The translations under genes and the position numbers were made by a program. From Owenia fusiformis (Eukaryota > Annelida > Polychaeta > Sabellida > Oweniidae), in NCBI GenBank assembly GCA_903813345.2, contig CAIIXF020000356.1:1-20000 (forward strand): a stretch of DNA of 20,000 nucleotides, in the 5' to 3' direction. Of this stretch, positions 8,701-17,700 are shown in pieces. Within the stretch, counting starts at the first letter, position 1, and every line of letters starts with the position of its first letter. Below the pieces are notes generated by a model. It searched no databases, was not told where the DNA came from, and saw only the letters and a list, made by a program, of their open reading frames with translations.

Positions 8701-9930
8701 TTAGCTATTGTCTATAATGAAGTCAAGTATCAGTGAAATGGCTTTAGAGTTTACATCTATGCTTAAGTTTGGGCTTCCTGTTTTCAAAATAGAGATAAAA
8801 TCGTACTGGGGAAGATTATTATTGAGAGAAAGTTCTAATTCAGCAAGTTTATCCCAGAGATCCTGTCTTACTAAGGTTAAGCGATTGCACTGGAAAAGAA
8901 TATGCTTTAAGGTTTGAGAGCTGCCACAAGCACAATTAGGGCTGTCAACAGAGTTAAAATTATGGGCATAAAATTGAGCTTTAAAAAATAAGTCAGCTCT
9001 TACTTTATTCACCACTATCTCATGCCGTCTAGAAAGATTGAGTTGACTTGTGGTCAAAATTTTAGAGGGGTTTTGGAGGAAAAGCCGTTGGTGTTTTTTG
9101 AAATTATGAAGAGTTTTCTTGGTTCTAATCGAAGGGGGGAGCTCTAGCCATTTTGAGATTGCAAAAGGTATTGCTGAGGATGAGAATCTAGCAGAGCATC
9201 TTATGGGCATTTTGAATGGATCAATGTATCTCAAGTTTATATTCCTAACATTACTATACTTATCAAAAATGTCTGTGATATATGAGGGACTTGTACCATT
9301 GGCAACTTTGAACATAAAATTATTTGATTGTATTCTACGTCTAGATTCAAGTGTTGGCCAGTTTAGGAGACTTAGGACCTTTTCTGTACTGCTCCCTTGG
9401 ATGCAGCCAGAACAATAGAGTGCCGCTGTGTAATATAGACTATCGAGTCTTCGCAAAAGAAATTTAGAAGCTGTGCCATATAAAATGGCACCATAATCAA
9501 AGTGGGGAAGAATGAATGAGTTTAAGATTGTTTCTAGGTGCTTGCTCCCAAGCTTGAATTTGAGTTTCTTTAATGGGTTTAACATTTTTCTTATTTTGAC
9601 TAGTAAATCACCAATATGCTTATCATAAGATAAACATGGGTCAAAAATGAGTCCTAAATGTTTGTGCTCGGTATCTCTTTTGATTTCTATATTGTTTAGT
9701 TTTGAAGTTGACACATTATCAGTTTTTGTTCTAGGTGAGTGAAAAATCATCTCGGAACTCTTCTCCGGTTTAAAATCAAGTTTCCAAGTGTTAGACCATT
9801 CTTCTACTTTAATTAGATTGGATTTTACCACTGCTTCTATTTGTTGTGGTTGTTTTGGGTCAAAAGGATGGTGTAATGAGGTATCATCTGCATAAATGTA
9901 GCAATGACCATCCAGATTGTCTGGAAGGTC
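8701..9930 (-). CDS. LINE ORF2 fragment: C-terminal reverse transcriptase, thumb and zinc-knuckle region
   Basis: About 410 LINE codons are open, without stop or frameshift. The frame continues upstream to an ATG at 10056, but its first 42 residues come from the host repeat and target duplication (residues 39-42, NSKN, are encoded by the duplication). LINE sequence starts at DLPDNLDG. Counting from that ATG, RT motif C is YADD at 55-58. A WKLDFKPEKS block (91-100) and HKHLGLIFDP (131-140) match the motif D/E area of non-LTR RTs. A C-x-C-x7-H-x4-C cluster lies at 375-390. RT motifs before C and the endonuclease are missing, so it cannot be active. The layout suggests the Jockey/CR1/L2-type side of the LINE tree, but I cannot assign a clade. 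Confidence 0.9.
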   Translation of the reverse strand, partial: DLPDNLDGHCYIYADDTSLHHPFDPKQPQQIEAVVKSNLIKVEEWSNTWKLDFKPEKSSEMIFHSPRTKTDNVSTSKLNNIEIKRDTEHKHLGLIFDPCLSYDKHIGDLLVKIRKMLNPLKKLKFKLGSKHLETILNSFILPHFDYGAILYGTASKFLLRRLDSLYYTAALYCSGCIQGSSTEKVLSLLNWPTLESRRRIQSNNFMFKVANGTSPSYITDIFDKYSNVRNINLRYIDPFKMPIRCSARFSSSAIPFAISKWLELPPSIRTKKTLHNFKKHQRLFLQNPSKILTTSQLNLSRRHEIVVNKVRADLFFKAQFYAHNFNSVDSPNCACGSSQTLKHILFQCNRLTLVRQDLWDKLAELELSLNNNLPQYDFISILKTGSPNLSIDVNSKAISLILDFIIDNS

Positions 9931-9942
9931 ATTCTTAGAATT
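9931..9942. repeat. LINE target-site duplication, right copy
   Basis: ATTCTTAGAATT is identical to 8502-8513. The pair brackets the LINE. The left copy runs into the tail T run, so its last two bases are ambiguous. Confidence 0.9.
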
Positions 9943-10536
9943 AAAGATATAGCCCTTTGAAAATGGCTTGCAATATCTTACGTGCTCCTTTGACATCAAA
10001 TTTTGACCCAATGTAATGGAGATATAACATTGAAATGTTGCGGACTTCATAGTCAATAGAATAAAGATACAGATTTATTGTCTTTATATGGATTTGTTTT
10101 GTTCCACTCTTAGAAAATAGTCGTTCAAACAAATATGGGGGTTAACATGTAAACCTATGAGGAAAACCACAGGTCCTTAACTTTTTTTTGAGGAGTATAT
10201 AGCATGATAGGGTGACGATGCTTCATGTATGGGTTTAGAAGGAAGGGTTCATACATATGAAACACTCTGGATATAACCCAACCGTCATGTATAAAGTCAA
10301 AATTGTGAATCATGTTAAACAATGATTTTTTTCTTAATTTAAGGTACCCGAGACCAATTAATTTATACATGTTTATGTCAAGTTTGAAATCAATGATATC
10401 TTGGAATGTATGGAAGTACCTTATTTTTTTGTCGCAGTAAAATTCTGTTAGATACGCATTATACTTTTTATCTTTGTTGAAAGACTTGTTTATTCAAATA
10501 AATAAAATACAATAAATTCAATAAGAAAAACCTTAC

Positions 10537-10708
10537 CTTTGATGAAAGGATCATCTCCTGCTACTGCTACTACAATATCTCTGTCTGCCAATGCCGACGT
10601 ATTAGTAATTGTAGTACCATCTCCGGTGTACAGTTTCGTAATTTGAGTTTGATAAAAGTACGTCAGTGCTGCTTTCGCATCTTCTATATTAATTGGAAGT
10701 TTTAATAG
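10537..10708 (-). CDS. Exon d: second half of a probable doublecortin (DCX) domain
   Basis: This 172-nt exon on the minus strand runs from acceptor TTTCATTTTCAG to donor AAAG|GTAAGG, both strong consensus sites. It starts in phase 0 and leaves one base. It encodes 57 residues. An acidic helix-like start (NIEDAKAALTYFY) leads into KLYTGDGTTI, then ADRDIVVAVAGDDPF. The order xLYTxDGxxI, then a D/G-rich turn, then VAVxGxxPF matches the second half of DCX domains (RLYTLDG..V, L.DG..YVA.G.E.F), which bind microtubules in doublecortin-family proteins. Copy B and its LINE follow downstream. A DCDC1-like protein is my best guess, because DCDC1 has divergent DCX repeats. Another ubiquitin-like fold is possible. 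Confidence 0.6.
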
Positions 10709-11688
10709 CTGAAAATGAAATGACACTTGTAATTTTTATCACATTTAAATTTAATATTTTCACAATACATGTAGATTGATATTTTGATAATTTCAAATTA
10801 CTCGCGGTATGTGTAACTCGAATGATTATGAACCATATAACGTGACAAGGGTAACAACAATTTGTTGAGTAAGTAGATTTAAACAATATACATATAACAG
10901 AATCATAAAAGCCCCATTATATTACTCTGTAGGTCCGTGGTCAAATTCTAGATGACAAAATGAAAATCATAAAGCTACATTATATTTGTCGTCCTTACGC
11001 ACCACGTGTTCCGAATATCCATTTTTCCGGACCATGACCTCTTTGCATGTCGCCATGTTAACGTCGTTTTTTGAATATCGCTAGTATTGCAACCTGCGGT
11101 TGGACCCGTCAGTTGAGTGAATGATTCTAAAAGTAAAGAATATATATACGATTTAAGTTGATGAAGTTATGAAGGATTCAAAGTGCAAAAATTGGGAAAA
11201 GTTTTTGAATTGTCCCAAATGATAAAAATGGTAACCATAAAAATAGAAAAAGTATACATTATTGTAAAAATCTTTAGTTTTCCTGGAATAAAGTATGCAT
11301 TCTAGCATTTGGGGGATTCATAAAAAATTGACACGACAAGAAATGATATGAGCCAGACATATTCTAAAATTGAAAGACTTTTTGGTTTGCTTGCTTAATA
11401 GATATGATTTTCTCTTAAGGAAAAATTGATATCATTTAGAATTGATATCATTTATTATATAATTAACATAGTTAAAGGTCCCCAAAGTAAATTTTCTCTA
11501 AGGAATCCTCTCCAATTGAAATAACACAAGAGGCGAAATGATTTTTAAACATGACTTTGAAGCTCTGTAACTTAAATGTTCAAATGGTAATTTTAATAAG
11601 TTAATGAAAACACAGAATGAAATCCTTTGCTAAAGGCTGATGTGAAAAGCGTGCAAAATCTTAGACGATTCAATTTTCTACATCTTAC
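10709..11688 (-). other. Intron between exons c and d
   Basis: This is 980 nt of AT-rich sequence, GT..AG on the minus strand, with no second gene seen. It contains a perfect 15-bp motif, AATTGATATCATTTA, repeated at 11424 and 11440. Confidence 0.5.
11424..11454 (+). repeat. Short tandem repeat, two 16-bp units
   Basis: AATTGATATCATTTA(G) occurs twice in direct succession, at 11424-11438 and 11440-11454, with no mismatch. It lies within the intron between exons c and d. Confidence 0.6.
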
Positions 11689-11766
11689 CTGAGACCAACC
11701 ATTTCGCATTGGTTTACATGGGAATGATCTGTCATAAATGTTCAAGTGGCTGATGATATTAAACGA
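11689..11766 (-). CDS. Exon c of the DCX-like gene
   Basis: This 78-nt exon is bounded by donor TCTCAG|GTAAGA (near-perfect) and acceptor GCTTTGCTAAAG. It is read in phase 0 at both ends and encodes 26 residues, including SFPCKPMRNGWSQ. The end phase matches the phase-0 start of exon d, so the joined product reads ...RNGWSQ-LLKLPIN.... An RNG just before a hydrophobic strand recalls the first hairpin of DCX domains. A second possible acceptor (AATATCATCAG, exon start 11749) would break phase with the microexon at 13979-13957, so I prefer 11766. Intron c-d is 980 nt. The donor is secure, the acceptor less so. Confidence 0.5.
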
Positions 11767-12074
11767 CTTTAGCAAAGCAACTACATGTGTACAATATATC
11801 AATATACATAAAACAAATTCCATGAATAAAAAATAAGCGTTCGACCTTTTGTAGTTTGGAGGTATTGGGAATAGATATACATCTCAACCCATTACCATAA
11901 GAACGTTCATCGTAAGAAACTGGTGTCAGGGGCTTCCCCTCATCTTTCCCGACATGGTTCTAAAAGCCTTATATGGATCTATCAAATGACATTCAAAATG
12001 ACGTTCCTATATGGTCTTATGGGCCTTATATGAATCTTTCAAACACGTGACCTAATACCAAATCAAAATCAAAA

Positions 12075-12385
12075 TTTTACCTTGACCATTGGATGGGATT
12101 TCATAGAAAATATGCATGAAAACATATGCTCGTGTTTCGATTTTCTTAAATCACTTAAATTCGATCATTTTATGTTCACCCCTTGATGGAATTTTATGAA
12201 AGAAGTTATGAAAACACATCATCAATTAAGGGTTTTCACCTAAATCAGCTAGTTTTATCTTGACCCTTCAATTGGATTTCATGGAAAAATATTTTATGAA
12301 AATCATCATGTTATGATTTGTATTTTATAAGACCGTTTTATCTAAATACTTGGACAATATTTCATAAAAAATGCACTTAACAGGT
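12075..12385 (+). repeat. Degenerate minisatellite, four units of about 83-93 bp
   Basis: Units start with TTTTAYSTTSACC-like sequence at about 12075, 12168, 12253 and 12336. Each continues with a TTGGATTTCATGRAA-like block and then ATGAAAAC/ATGAAAAT and TCATC. The last unit is partial. The spacing shrinks from 93 to 85 to 83 bp, which suggests an old array shortened by indels. It lies in the large intron between exons b and c. Confidence 0.5.
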
Positions 12386-12837
12386 TATATTCTGTTTCTT
12401 GTAGACCACATTTGATTTGGCAGATTTGACTAAGTCTTTATAACCATCCATATATACGTCACCGAATGGAACTAGTTTAAAAGGAAATCTTATCTGTCAA
12501 TATTGCCTACAGGCAAGAAAGAAGACATGCTGCCTTTCCCATCCGCCATTTTTTGTCATTGTTACCGCAAAATGTTGATGTAACCGATGCTATAATACCG
12601 TGGATACGGGAGTCGGTATCTGTATTTGAATTGTCAATTCTATTGACTCGATTACTTGACAGTTGAAAAGGTAGAGATTGAAAAGGTAATGGTTGAAAAC
12701 GTTGAAAATCGAAATTTAAAATCGGGTAGATGGTTGATAACCAGTGAAAATGTACATATTTGTATTTTATTTTGTCCATCTTATTTTATCTACCAGTATA
12801 TGATTTTATAAAAGTATGACGAAATGATTCGACTTCA

Positions 12838-13314
12838 TCATATGGTGTTGAATTTAAAAATCTTCTGAAAATGGTTTAAAATATTCCATTGGGTCTCCGC
12901 TCCCTCTTTCGTAAGTCCTGATGCAGTCTTTTTCCCATCGACACCAATGACGCACTTTTTATCATTCTCCAGCATTGAAAACGCTTCTTTGATAATGTCT
13001 GGCTTCATTTTTCAGGGATTATAGGATTGAGGTCATTTAAGTTTCTGATGGTTTTTTAAGTCGGAACGGCAAAATATATGTGATGCGACTCTCTGTCACC
13101 TGTCATGAACTTCGTTGAAACTTCCCATAGAATTGTCTACACTAATTGTTTCTGGACTGTGTATTATTCGTCATGTCTTCATTTTTGCTACGTAATATTC
13201 GACCACATCAGAAAGGAGAAGTGTTATGTTATCAAGTTCGATTGGATTTGTTGAGATGAGGTTGAGGAAATTTAGGAAGGGTTGACACAATGTACTATTT
13301 CTTTTAAGGTTTGA
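12838..13314 (-). pseudogene. Broken protein-coding locus (two fragments, family not recognised)
   Basis: The upstream fragment (13314-13171) has 47 open codons, including LLLSDVVEYYVAKMKT. The downstream fragment (13008-12838) has 56 codons starting MKPDIIKEAFSMLENDKK, followed by CVIGVDGKKTASGLTKEG. Upstream of that ATG the same frame still looks like protein (NHQKLK, then PQSYNP) but is crossed by two TGA codons. The amphipathic stretches and DGKK loop suggest genuine protein ancestry. The pieces lie in the large intron of the DCX-like gene on the same strand, so they could also be exons of a nested gene. I cannot name the family. Confidence 0.45.
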
Positions 13315-13956
13315 TTAGGCACGCAGATTGTGAAATCCAAGTGAAAGTATGCACGCAGTTTGACAGAAAAATAAAGTAAAAAAAACGTTTATGTCTAGTC
13401 ACTGTTTTACACACACTGTATTACTTAAACCATGTGCAGCAATCCTATATCTTTCAGTATATGCAAACAAAAGGGCTGAATAAACGTCAAACTACGAAAA
13501 GAAGACAGTATATGACGCAACACTTTATAATCTGAACACAAAAGCTCCTTGGGAACCTCATATTGAGAAAACTAGATATGCATCGGGAAAAAATCGAGTG
13601 TTTCTTGTAAAGTAAAGTCGTCTCCACATAATGGTACTGTCTGATACACAAAACTAACCTTGTATTTCAAGTAATTTTTATCCTTTTGGGATTTTTGAAT
13701 AGGCGCGCAGTTTGTCAGTGTTTCTAAGTTTGGCTACCGCTCCGTGGTAATGCAATATGGCATTTCATATTGTAATTGATTCTACTAACGAGAAATCGAT
13801 TACGCCTTATTTCCCCATTGTCATGCAAATATGTATTTGCGCAATCATGTATACAATAAGGTAAGATATATGCAGTCAAGGAAAGTTGGTGTAATTTTAT
13901 TTTCATTCGTAACCTGTTAACTAAAATTTATTTTTTAATCCTATTCTATTCTTTAC

Positions 13957-13979
13957 CTGTATCTTGACTGCGACTCCTT
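13957..13979 (-). CDS. Exon b: possible 23-nt microexon of the DCX-like gene
   Basis: The acceptor CTATTCTACACCTTAG and donor ATACAG|GTAAAG enclose 23 nt. The upstream exon leaves one base (G). Adding this exon gives GAA GGA GTC GCA GTC AAG ATA CAG (EGVAVKIQ) and ends in phase 0, which exon c accepts. The joined peptide VIWINGEGVAVKIQ has the strand-NGx-turn-strand look of a DCX N-terminal hairpin. Upstream of the acceptor the same frame meets TAA, so no longer exon is possible on that side. The fit of phase, splice sites and protein pattern is good, but a 23-nt match could be chance. Confidence 0.35.
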
Positions 13980-14491
13980 CTAAGGTGTAGAATAGATTAT
14001 CACGTATTTGATCGAATCGTTAGATCAATGTATAAACGTCGATTGTTGTTTATAAAATATATTTGCTATCGAAATGAATTTTAACTTCACAGTGTAAGCT
14101 TTTATACGCAGACTTAACCAATAGGATCGTTGAATTCGATACGAGGGCGCAAAGTAGGGCTACTGTCAATCACTAAACTCCAGATGAAGGCTGGAGTCTA
14201 TTGTTTGTTTATTTTTATTTCTCTCTTTTTCTAGAACAGATTGCTCAAAACTAAGTGGCCTCGGCTACTAACATGGTTACCAAGGGAATTTGCATGGGAT
14301 GATTGGAAATTGTGACAAATTTTAATTTAGGTCAAAATCTAGGTCGAAGTTTAAATTGTCAACATTTCGAAGGATGTTCTATTTTTATGAGTAACGGTGT
14401 ACATGTTCAACAAATAAACAGTATTTAACCACATGACCCTCCGATAACGCGTATATATCGAGGACGTCGATTTTAATGTAACACAACTCAC

Positions 14492-14550
14492 CTCCGTTGA
14501 TCCAGATCACAGCAAGATGACATATTATAGACTTGGAAATTTCACGTGCC
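14492..14550 (-). CDS. Exon a of the DCX-like gene
   Basis: This 59-nt exon has acceptor TACTTACTCATTTCTACAAACAG and donor ACGGAG|GTGAGT, both strong. Only one of the three frames is open. It begins with one base completing a codon and ends with one base left over, and it encodes ISKSIICHLAVIWING. The HLAVIWING pattern resembles the first strand and NG turn of DCX domains (VxRNG). Frame and position fit exons b, c and d downstream. The exon that must precede it (ending with two spare bases) was not found between here and the right edge. Confidence 0.5.
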
Positions 14551-14929
14551 CTGTTTGTAGAAATGAGTAAGTACACATATAATTAAGCTTTAAATATCAA
14601 TATGAACTTTAACGGCATGCTTAGTTAAAATTCAGTAAGTCGAGCAGTGAAGCAAAATAATGCACAATATTAATCATATCATTCTTCTAAATATTCTCTA
14701 AATTTCCAACTCGTTAAATGACAGAGATCTATCAGATCTGATTTTGCATTATAAAGTTATATTGATGCATTCTAATTTCAGGGTATTTATTTATTCATTT
14801 TTTGTTTATTTAGATATACTTCTTTAAACAGTGGCACTCTTTGCATAAGGCGCATCCACAGAATCAAAACAAATTAACATAAACATGCCCCATGATAAAA
14901 AGAACAATACATGTGGAATTGAACAAGTT

Positions 14930-15555
14930 TAATTTAAGACTCTATGTTCAAACCGTTTTTAAGCTGAGTCATCAAGAATAAGCTATGTCTATAAGAATAT
15001 TAGAGACATTTAGGCAATTCTAAGGTAGGTTTTCCTCGACTCCTTAAATTCTTTTTATTAGGAAATTATATTAGTTTTTCGAGATTTCAAAACGTCATTG
15101 AAGCTAATCAGGAAGTTGGATACCAATTCTGCTTTCAGATTCAGGATCCCGAGAAAATGTCTCTAATAATGTAAACTCTTTGTTTTGACCTACTGTCCGG
15201 ACACCATATCTCAAAATGGGTCAAAATACTTCCTGGCGGCAAAAGGCTGACACTATAAGAATACTATTTGCTATCTTTATTCCTTATTTTGAAGAATATA
15301 ATTAAAGTCTAGTGTCGGAATTGCAAAAAATAAGGAAACACTGTCTATTAATTAAAACAAAATTAAAATCCGACTTAGTTTTCACGGTTAAGCTTATATG
15401 ATGTTCTGAAATCTCGAAAAACCAATAATAAGTCAATTTAGTCAAAAGCGAAACCTACCTAAGAATTGCTAAATGTCTATACTCTGGCTGACTCAGCTTA
15501 TTCTGGTTGACTCAGCTTTTTCTGGATGACTCAGCTTAAATCAGTCTTAAGACTT
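14930..15555. mobile_element. Inverted-repeat element with about 140-bp arms
   Basis: The left arm, about 14956-15095, pairs with the right arm, about 15400-15540. Shared blocks include AAGCTGAGTCA, AGACATTTAG, CAATTCT, AGGTAGG and TTTTTCGAGATTTC. A short outer match (TTAAGACT) takes the ends to about 14930 and 15555. No ORF was recognised in the roughly 300-bp core. The right arm carries three copies of a 19-bp unit where the left keeps one clear and one decayed copy. This fits a non-autonomous DNA transposon with subterminal repeats. Confidence 0.65.
15489..15535 (+). promoter_or_regulatory. Three TGACTCAGC sites at 19-bp spacing
   Basis: TGACTCAGC occurs at 15489-15497, 15508-15516 and 15527-15535 with a uniform 19-bp period. 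A fourth copy lies inverted in the other arm (GCTGAGTCA, 14963-14971). The motif contains the AP-1 core TGACTCA and matches the TGACnnnGC antioxidant-response/small-Maf consensus. Whether any protein binds here is inference. The sites may simply be transposase-binding repeats of the element. Confidence 0.4.
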
Positions 15556-15710
15556 ACATGTCTAGTTATTGTTGAAAGTCCCAGGCTTCGAAGAGAGCAA
15601 CGCGCATATTTAAATCCATGGGTATAATCAATATGTCTTTATATTCGTTTGAGCGAAGCGATCTAAGAATATAAATAGTTTCTATACATGTGCAGTGAAG
15701 TGAGGACATG

Positions 15711-17700
15711 TTCTTATGCCTTGGTCACATATGCTCCGATTTTCACTACGGCGCCCAGCCGATGAGTATTTTGTTGAAAATCGGCCGGCGAGCCCGGGCA
15801 TCGTACGGGCGCCGGGCGATGATTTTGCACCATCGTATGACGCAGTATCGCCGCCAGAACCGCGCGAATGATCGCGCGACTATTTCATTAGTCGCGCGAC
15901 AACTTTACAGTTGCGCGATCATAATCAACCAATAGAAAGTGATAATCTATTCGCACGATTGTTTCTCAAGTCTCAACTTCGCCCGACTTAAATTAACCAT
16001 TCAAAACCATGTTTTCAAAAGAATGCCACCATTTTGATTAGAAGTCTGAAATATTCGATTCAACCACCAAAATCTTCTTATTCGTTGATCTAATTGCTGG
16101 TAGGGGTGCCTAATTGACGCAATTTATTAGAAGAGTTCGGTGAACAGTTCATGATGCAGCTAGAACCGTTGAAAACGGCAGTTTAGAGATAAATGGTATT
16201 TACAAGTCTGCCTATTCATAGTACCCATCACAAAAGCTTCACTTAAAAACGCAATTAACCAATATTCATCAGTTGTGTTACTTAGTTGCGTCTTACTCCA
16301 TTTGTTCAACTATTTATTCCAAAATATTACCAACATTTGGAAATACAATCATGTGGTTTTAAAATAGTAAGGTGAATTTAGTTTTGTAAATGTTTAACAT
16401 TGTATAAATCAAGCATACGCAGGGGTTTGCAATCAGGATACCAATATCCAATGGATTGTTCAAGGTTTATCACACTTTTTGCAGAGAGTACTTATGGATG
16501 GGAATGTCTACAGAACATTCTCATACTCCAATTCATGTTATCATGTGTATAATAGCAAACATCAACAATGAATGTAAAGCAGTTCAAGGAGCTCGAGAAG
16601 AATGCTGAGATGATTTAATGGTGTCGAAGATAACAATATCGAAGACAGTTGGCGTAGAACCTATTAAAGATAATTTTAATCTCCCTTTAATATCCCATTG
16701 ATAACACAACTGAAATAATTTAATAAATTTTCTTTGGCCCTTTTGTTCGGGGTACTAAACTTGAAATTCCCTAGGTTAATTCGAGGAAAGTTTCTAATGA
16801 TGCATTAATGAATCCGCTTATTTCATCCCTTGCAAAAAATTAAAACCAAAACAACATAAATAGAATCATGTCTTACATTAAAAGAATAAAATCAACATTC
16901 TGACGATTTTTCTTTTAAATCACTTGGATTGAAAAAAACTTTTATCTTTATCTTTACAATAAGTTTATCTTTACAATAAGTTACGACTAAGAATTCTGAG
17001 CATGAGTCGACTAAGAAAAGCTAGGGTAAAACAAATTAAACACTGCGTCAGTATGCGTTCTACTATCTGTTGCCTAAAAATTATTCCGAAGTATTTATAT
17101 TAAAACATCAAATACACAATTACTGTTTACCTCGCGAAAAAGCGAAAATTAGATGTGAATAACAGGTGTAATATACTAAGCAATCACTTTTCAACAACAT
17201 ATGACGATATAAACTAAACTTATCATAAAAAATTGCATGTACTTTCTTTGAGGGCTTGAGATGACATGGGGTCAAACCTCTTGTCGAGTTGTGGCGATGA
17301 ATTTCATTTGTTGGTATGACACGGGCGAACTAAACAACGTTAGGCCGCATTTTCGTGCTACCCCATAATTGGTTGGGTATCATCGGGCGACGGTAACACA
17401 ATTTTCCGGGCGAATACTTATGCAGACGCGCGATTTCTATTGGTTAAAATCAATCGCGGGAATAAAATACATTCGCGCGGAAAACATGAATTTATCGCGT
17501 GATTGTTCGCGCGGTTCTGGCGGCGATACCGCGTCATACCATCGACCGATTTGAAGACATCGCACGGGCGCCGGCAGAGCTTTATCGCGGAGATAAACGT
17601 TGCCGATGTGTTGGCGACTTTTTCTCAACCAAACTCAGCCGTGTCCCGTACGGTCATCGCACGATGATCTTACGACTCCCTGCGACATCGTAAGGTCATC
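15711..17700. mobile_element. Large foldback element with CpG-rich inverted arms
   Basis: The left arm (at least 15748-16000) is an imperfect inverted copy of the right arm (at least 17360-17655). The best block is TATCGCCGCCAGAACCGCGC near 15846, matched in reverse complement near 17513-17534. AACCAATAGAAA and flanking GCGCGA-rich segments also match. The arms are strikingly rich in CG dinucleotides, while the core of about 1.3 kb is AT-rich like the surroundings. The outer ends blur around 15711 and 17700, and no target duplication was found. No coding gene is visible in the core. It is probably a non-autonomous DNA transposon or a decayed larger one. Confidence 0.65.
16947..16980 (+). repeat. 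Perfect tandem duplication, 2 x 17 bp
   Basis: TTTATCTTTACAATAAG is repeated head to tail with no mismatch, inside the AT-rich core of the foldback element. Being perfect, it is a recent replication-slippage product. Confidence 0.8.

Larger units (their letters stand above)
8514..9930 (-). mobile_element. 5'-truncated non-LTR retrotransposon (LINE) insertion
   Basis: The insertion is bounded by a perfect 12-bp direct repeat, ATTCTTAGAATT, at 8502-8513 and 9931-9942. Copy A shows the empty site as a single related sequence at about 3367-3378. On the minus strand the insert opens inside the RT domain, continues to a TAA at 8703-8701, and has a 3' UTR of about 180 bp. It ends in AAATAAATAAATT followed by an A run (plus-strand T run at 8512-8523). 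The 5' truncation, poly(A) tail and target duplication are the standard products of target-primed reverse transcription. The clean duplication and unbroken frame point to a fairly recent insertion. Confidence 0.92.
8225..10276 (-). repeat. Mosaic dispersed repeat, copy B (interrupted by a LINE)
   Basis: This is the inverted counterpart of copy A (1782-3630). Read on the minus strand from 10276, it has the TTTCATATG-containing block, then the ACTCCTCAAAAAAAAGTTAAGG block from about 10204. After that come the AGCACGTAAGATAT block and the region holding the conserved coding fragment. About 20 bp near 10046-10065 are extra relative to copy A. The two insertions of copy A are missing. The LINE at 8514-9930 splits this copy. 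Rejoining across it restores colinearity with 3366-3400 of copy A. The copy lies downstream of the exon at 10708-10537 on that gene's strand, so probably in its next intron. Confidence 0.8.

Noticed and set aside
9119-9418. Plus-strand open frame of 99 codons
   Set aside because: It lies antisense within the LINE reverse-transcriptase frame, and its composition follows from that.
12507-12779. Minus-strand open frame of 90 codons
   Set aside because: It is built partly on a short GTTGAAAA-type repeat (about 12660-12710). It has no domain-like pattern and no splice context.
13958-14016. Longer exon ending at the 13957 donor, reading LFYTLEGVAVKIQ
   Set aside because: The frame is open only back to a TAA and there is no AG acceptor between that stop and LFYTLEG. 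The AG at 13980 gives a microexon that fits the neighbouring phases instead.
15708-17693. Several 60-75-codon frames rich in R, A and G
   Set aside because: They follow from the CG-rich arms of the foldback element. Frames appear on both strands of the same palindromic sequence, as expected from composition.
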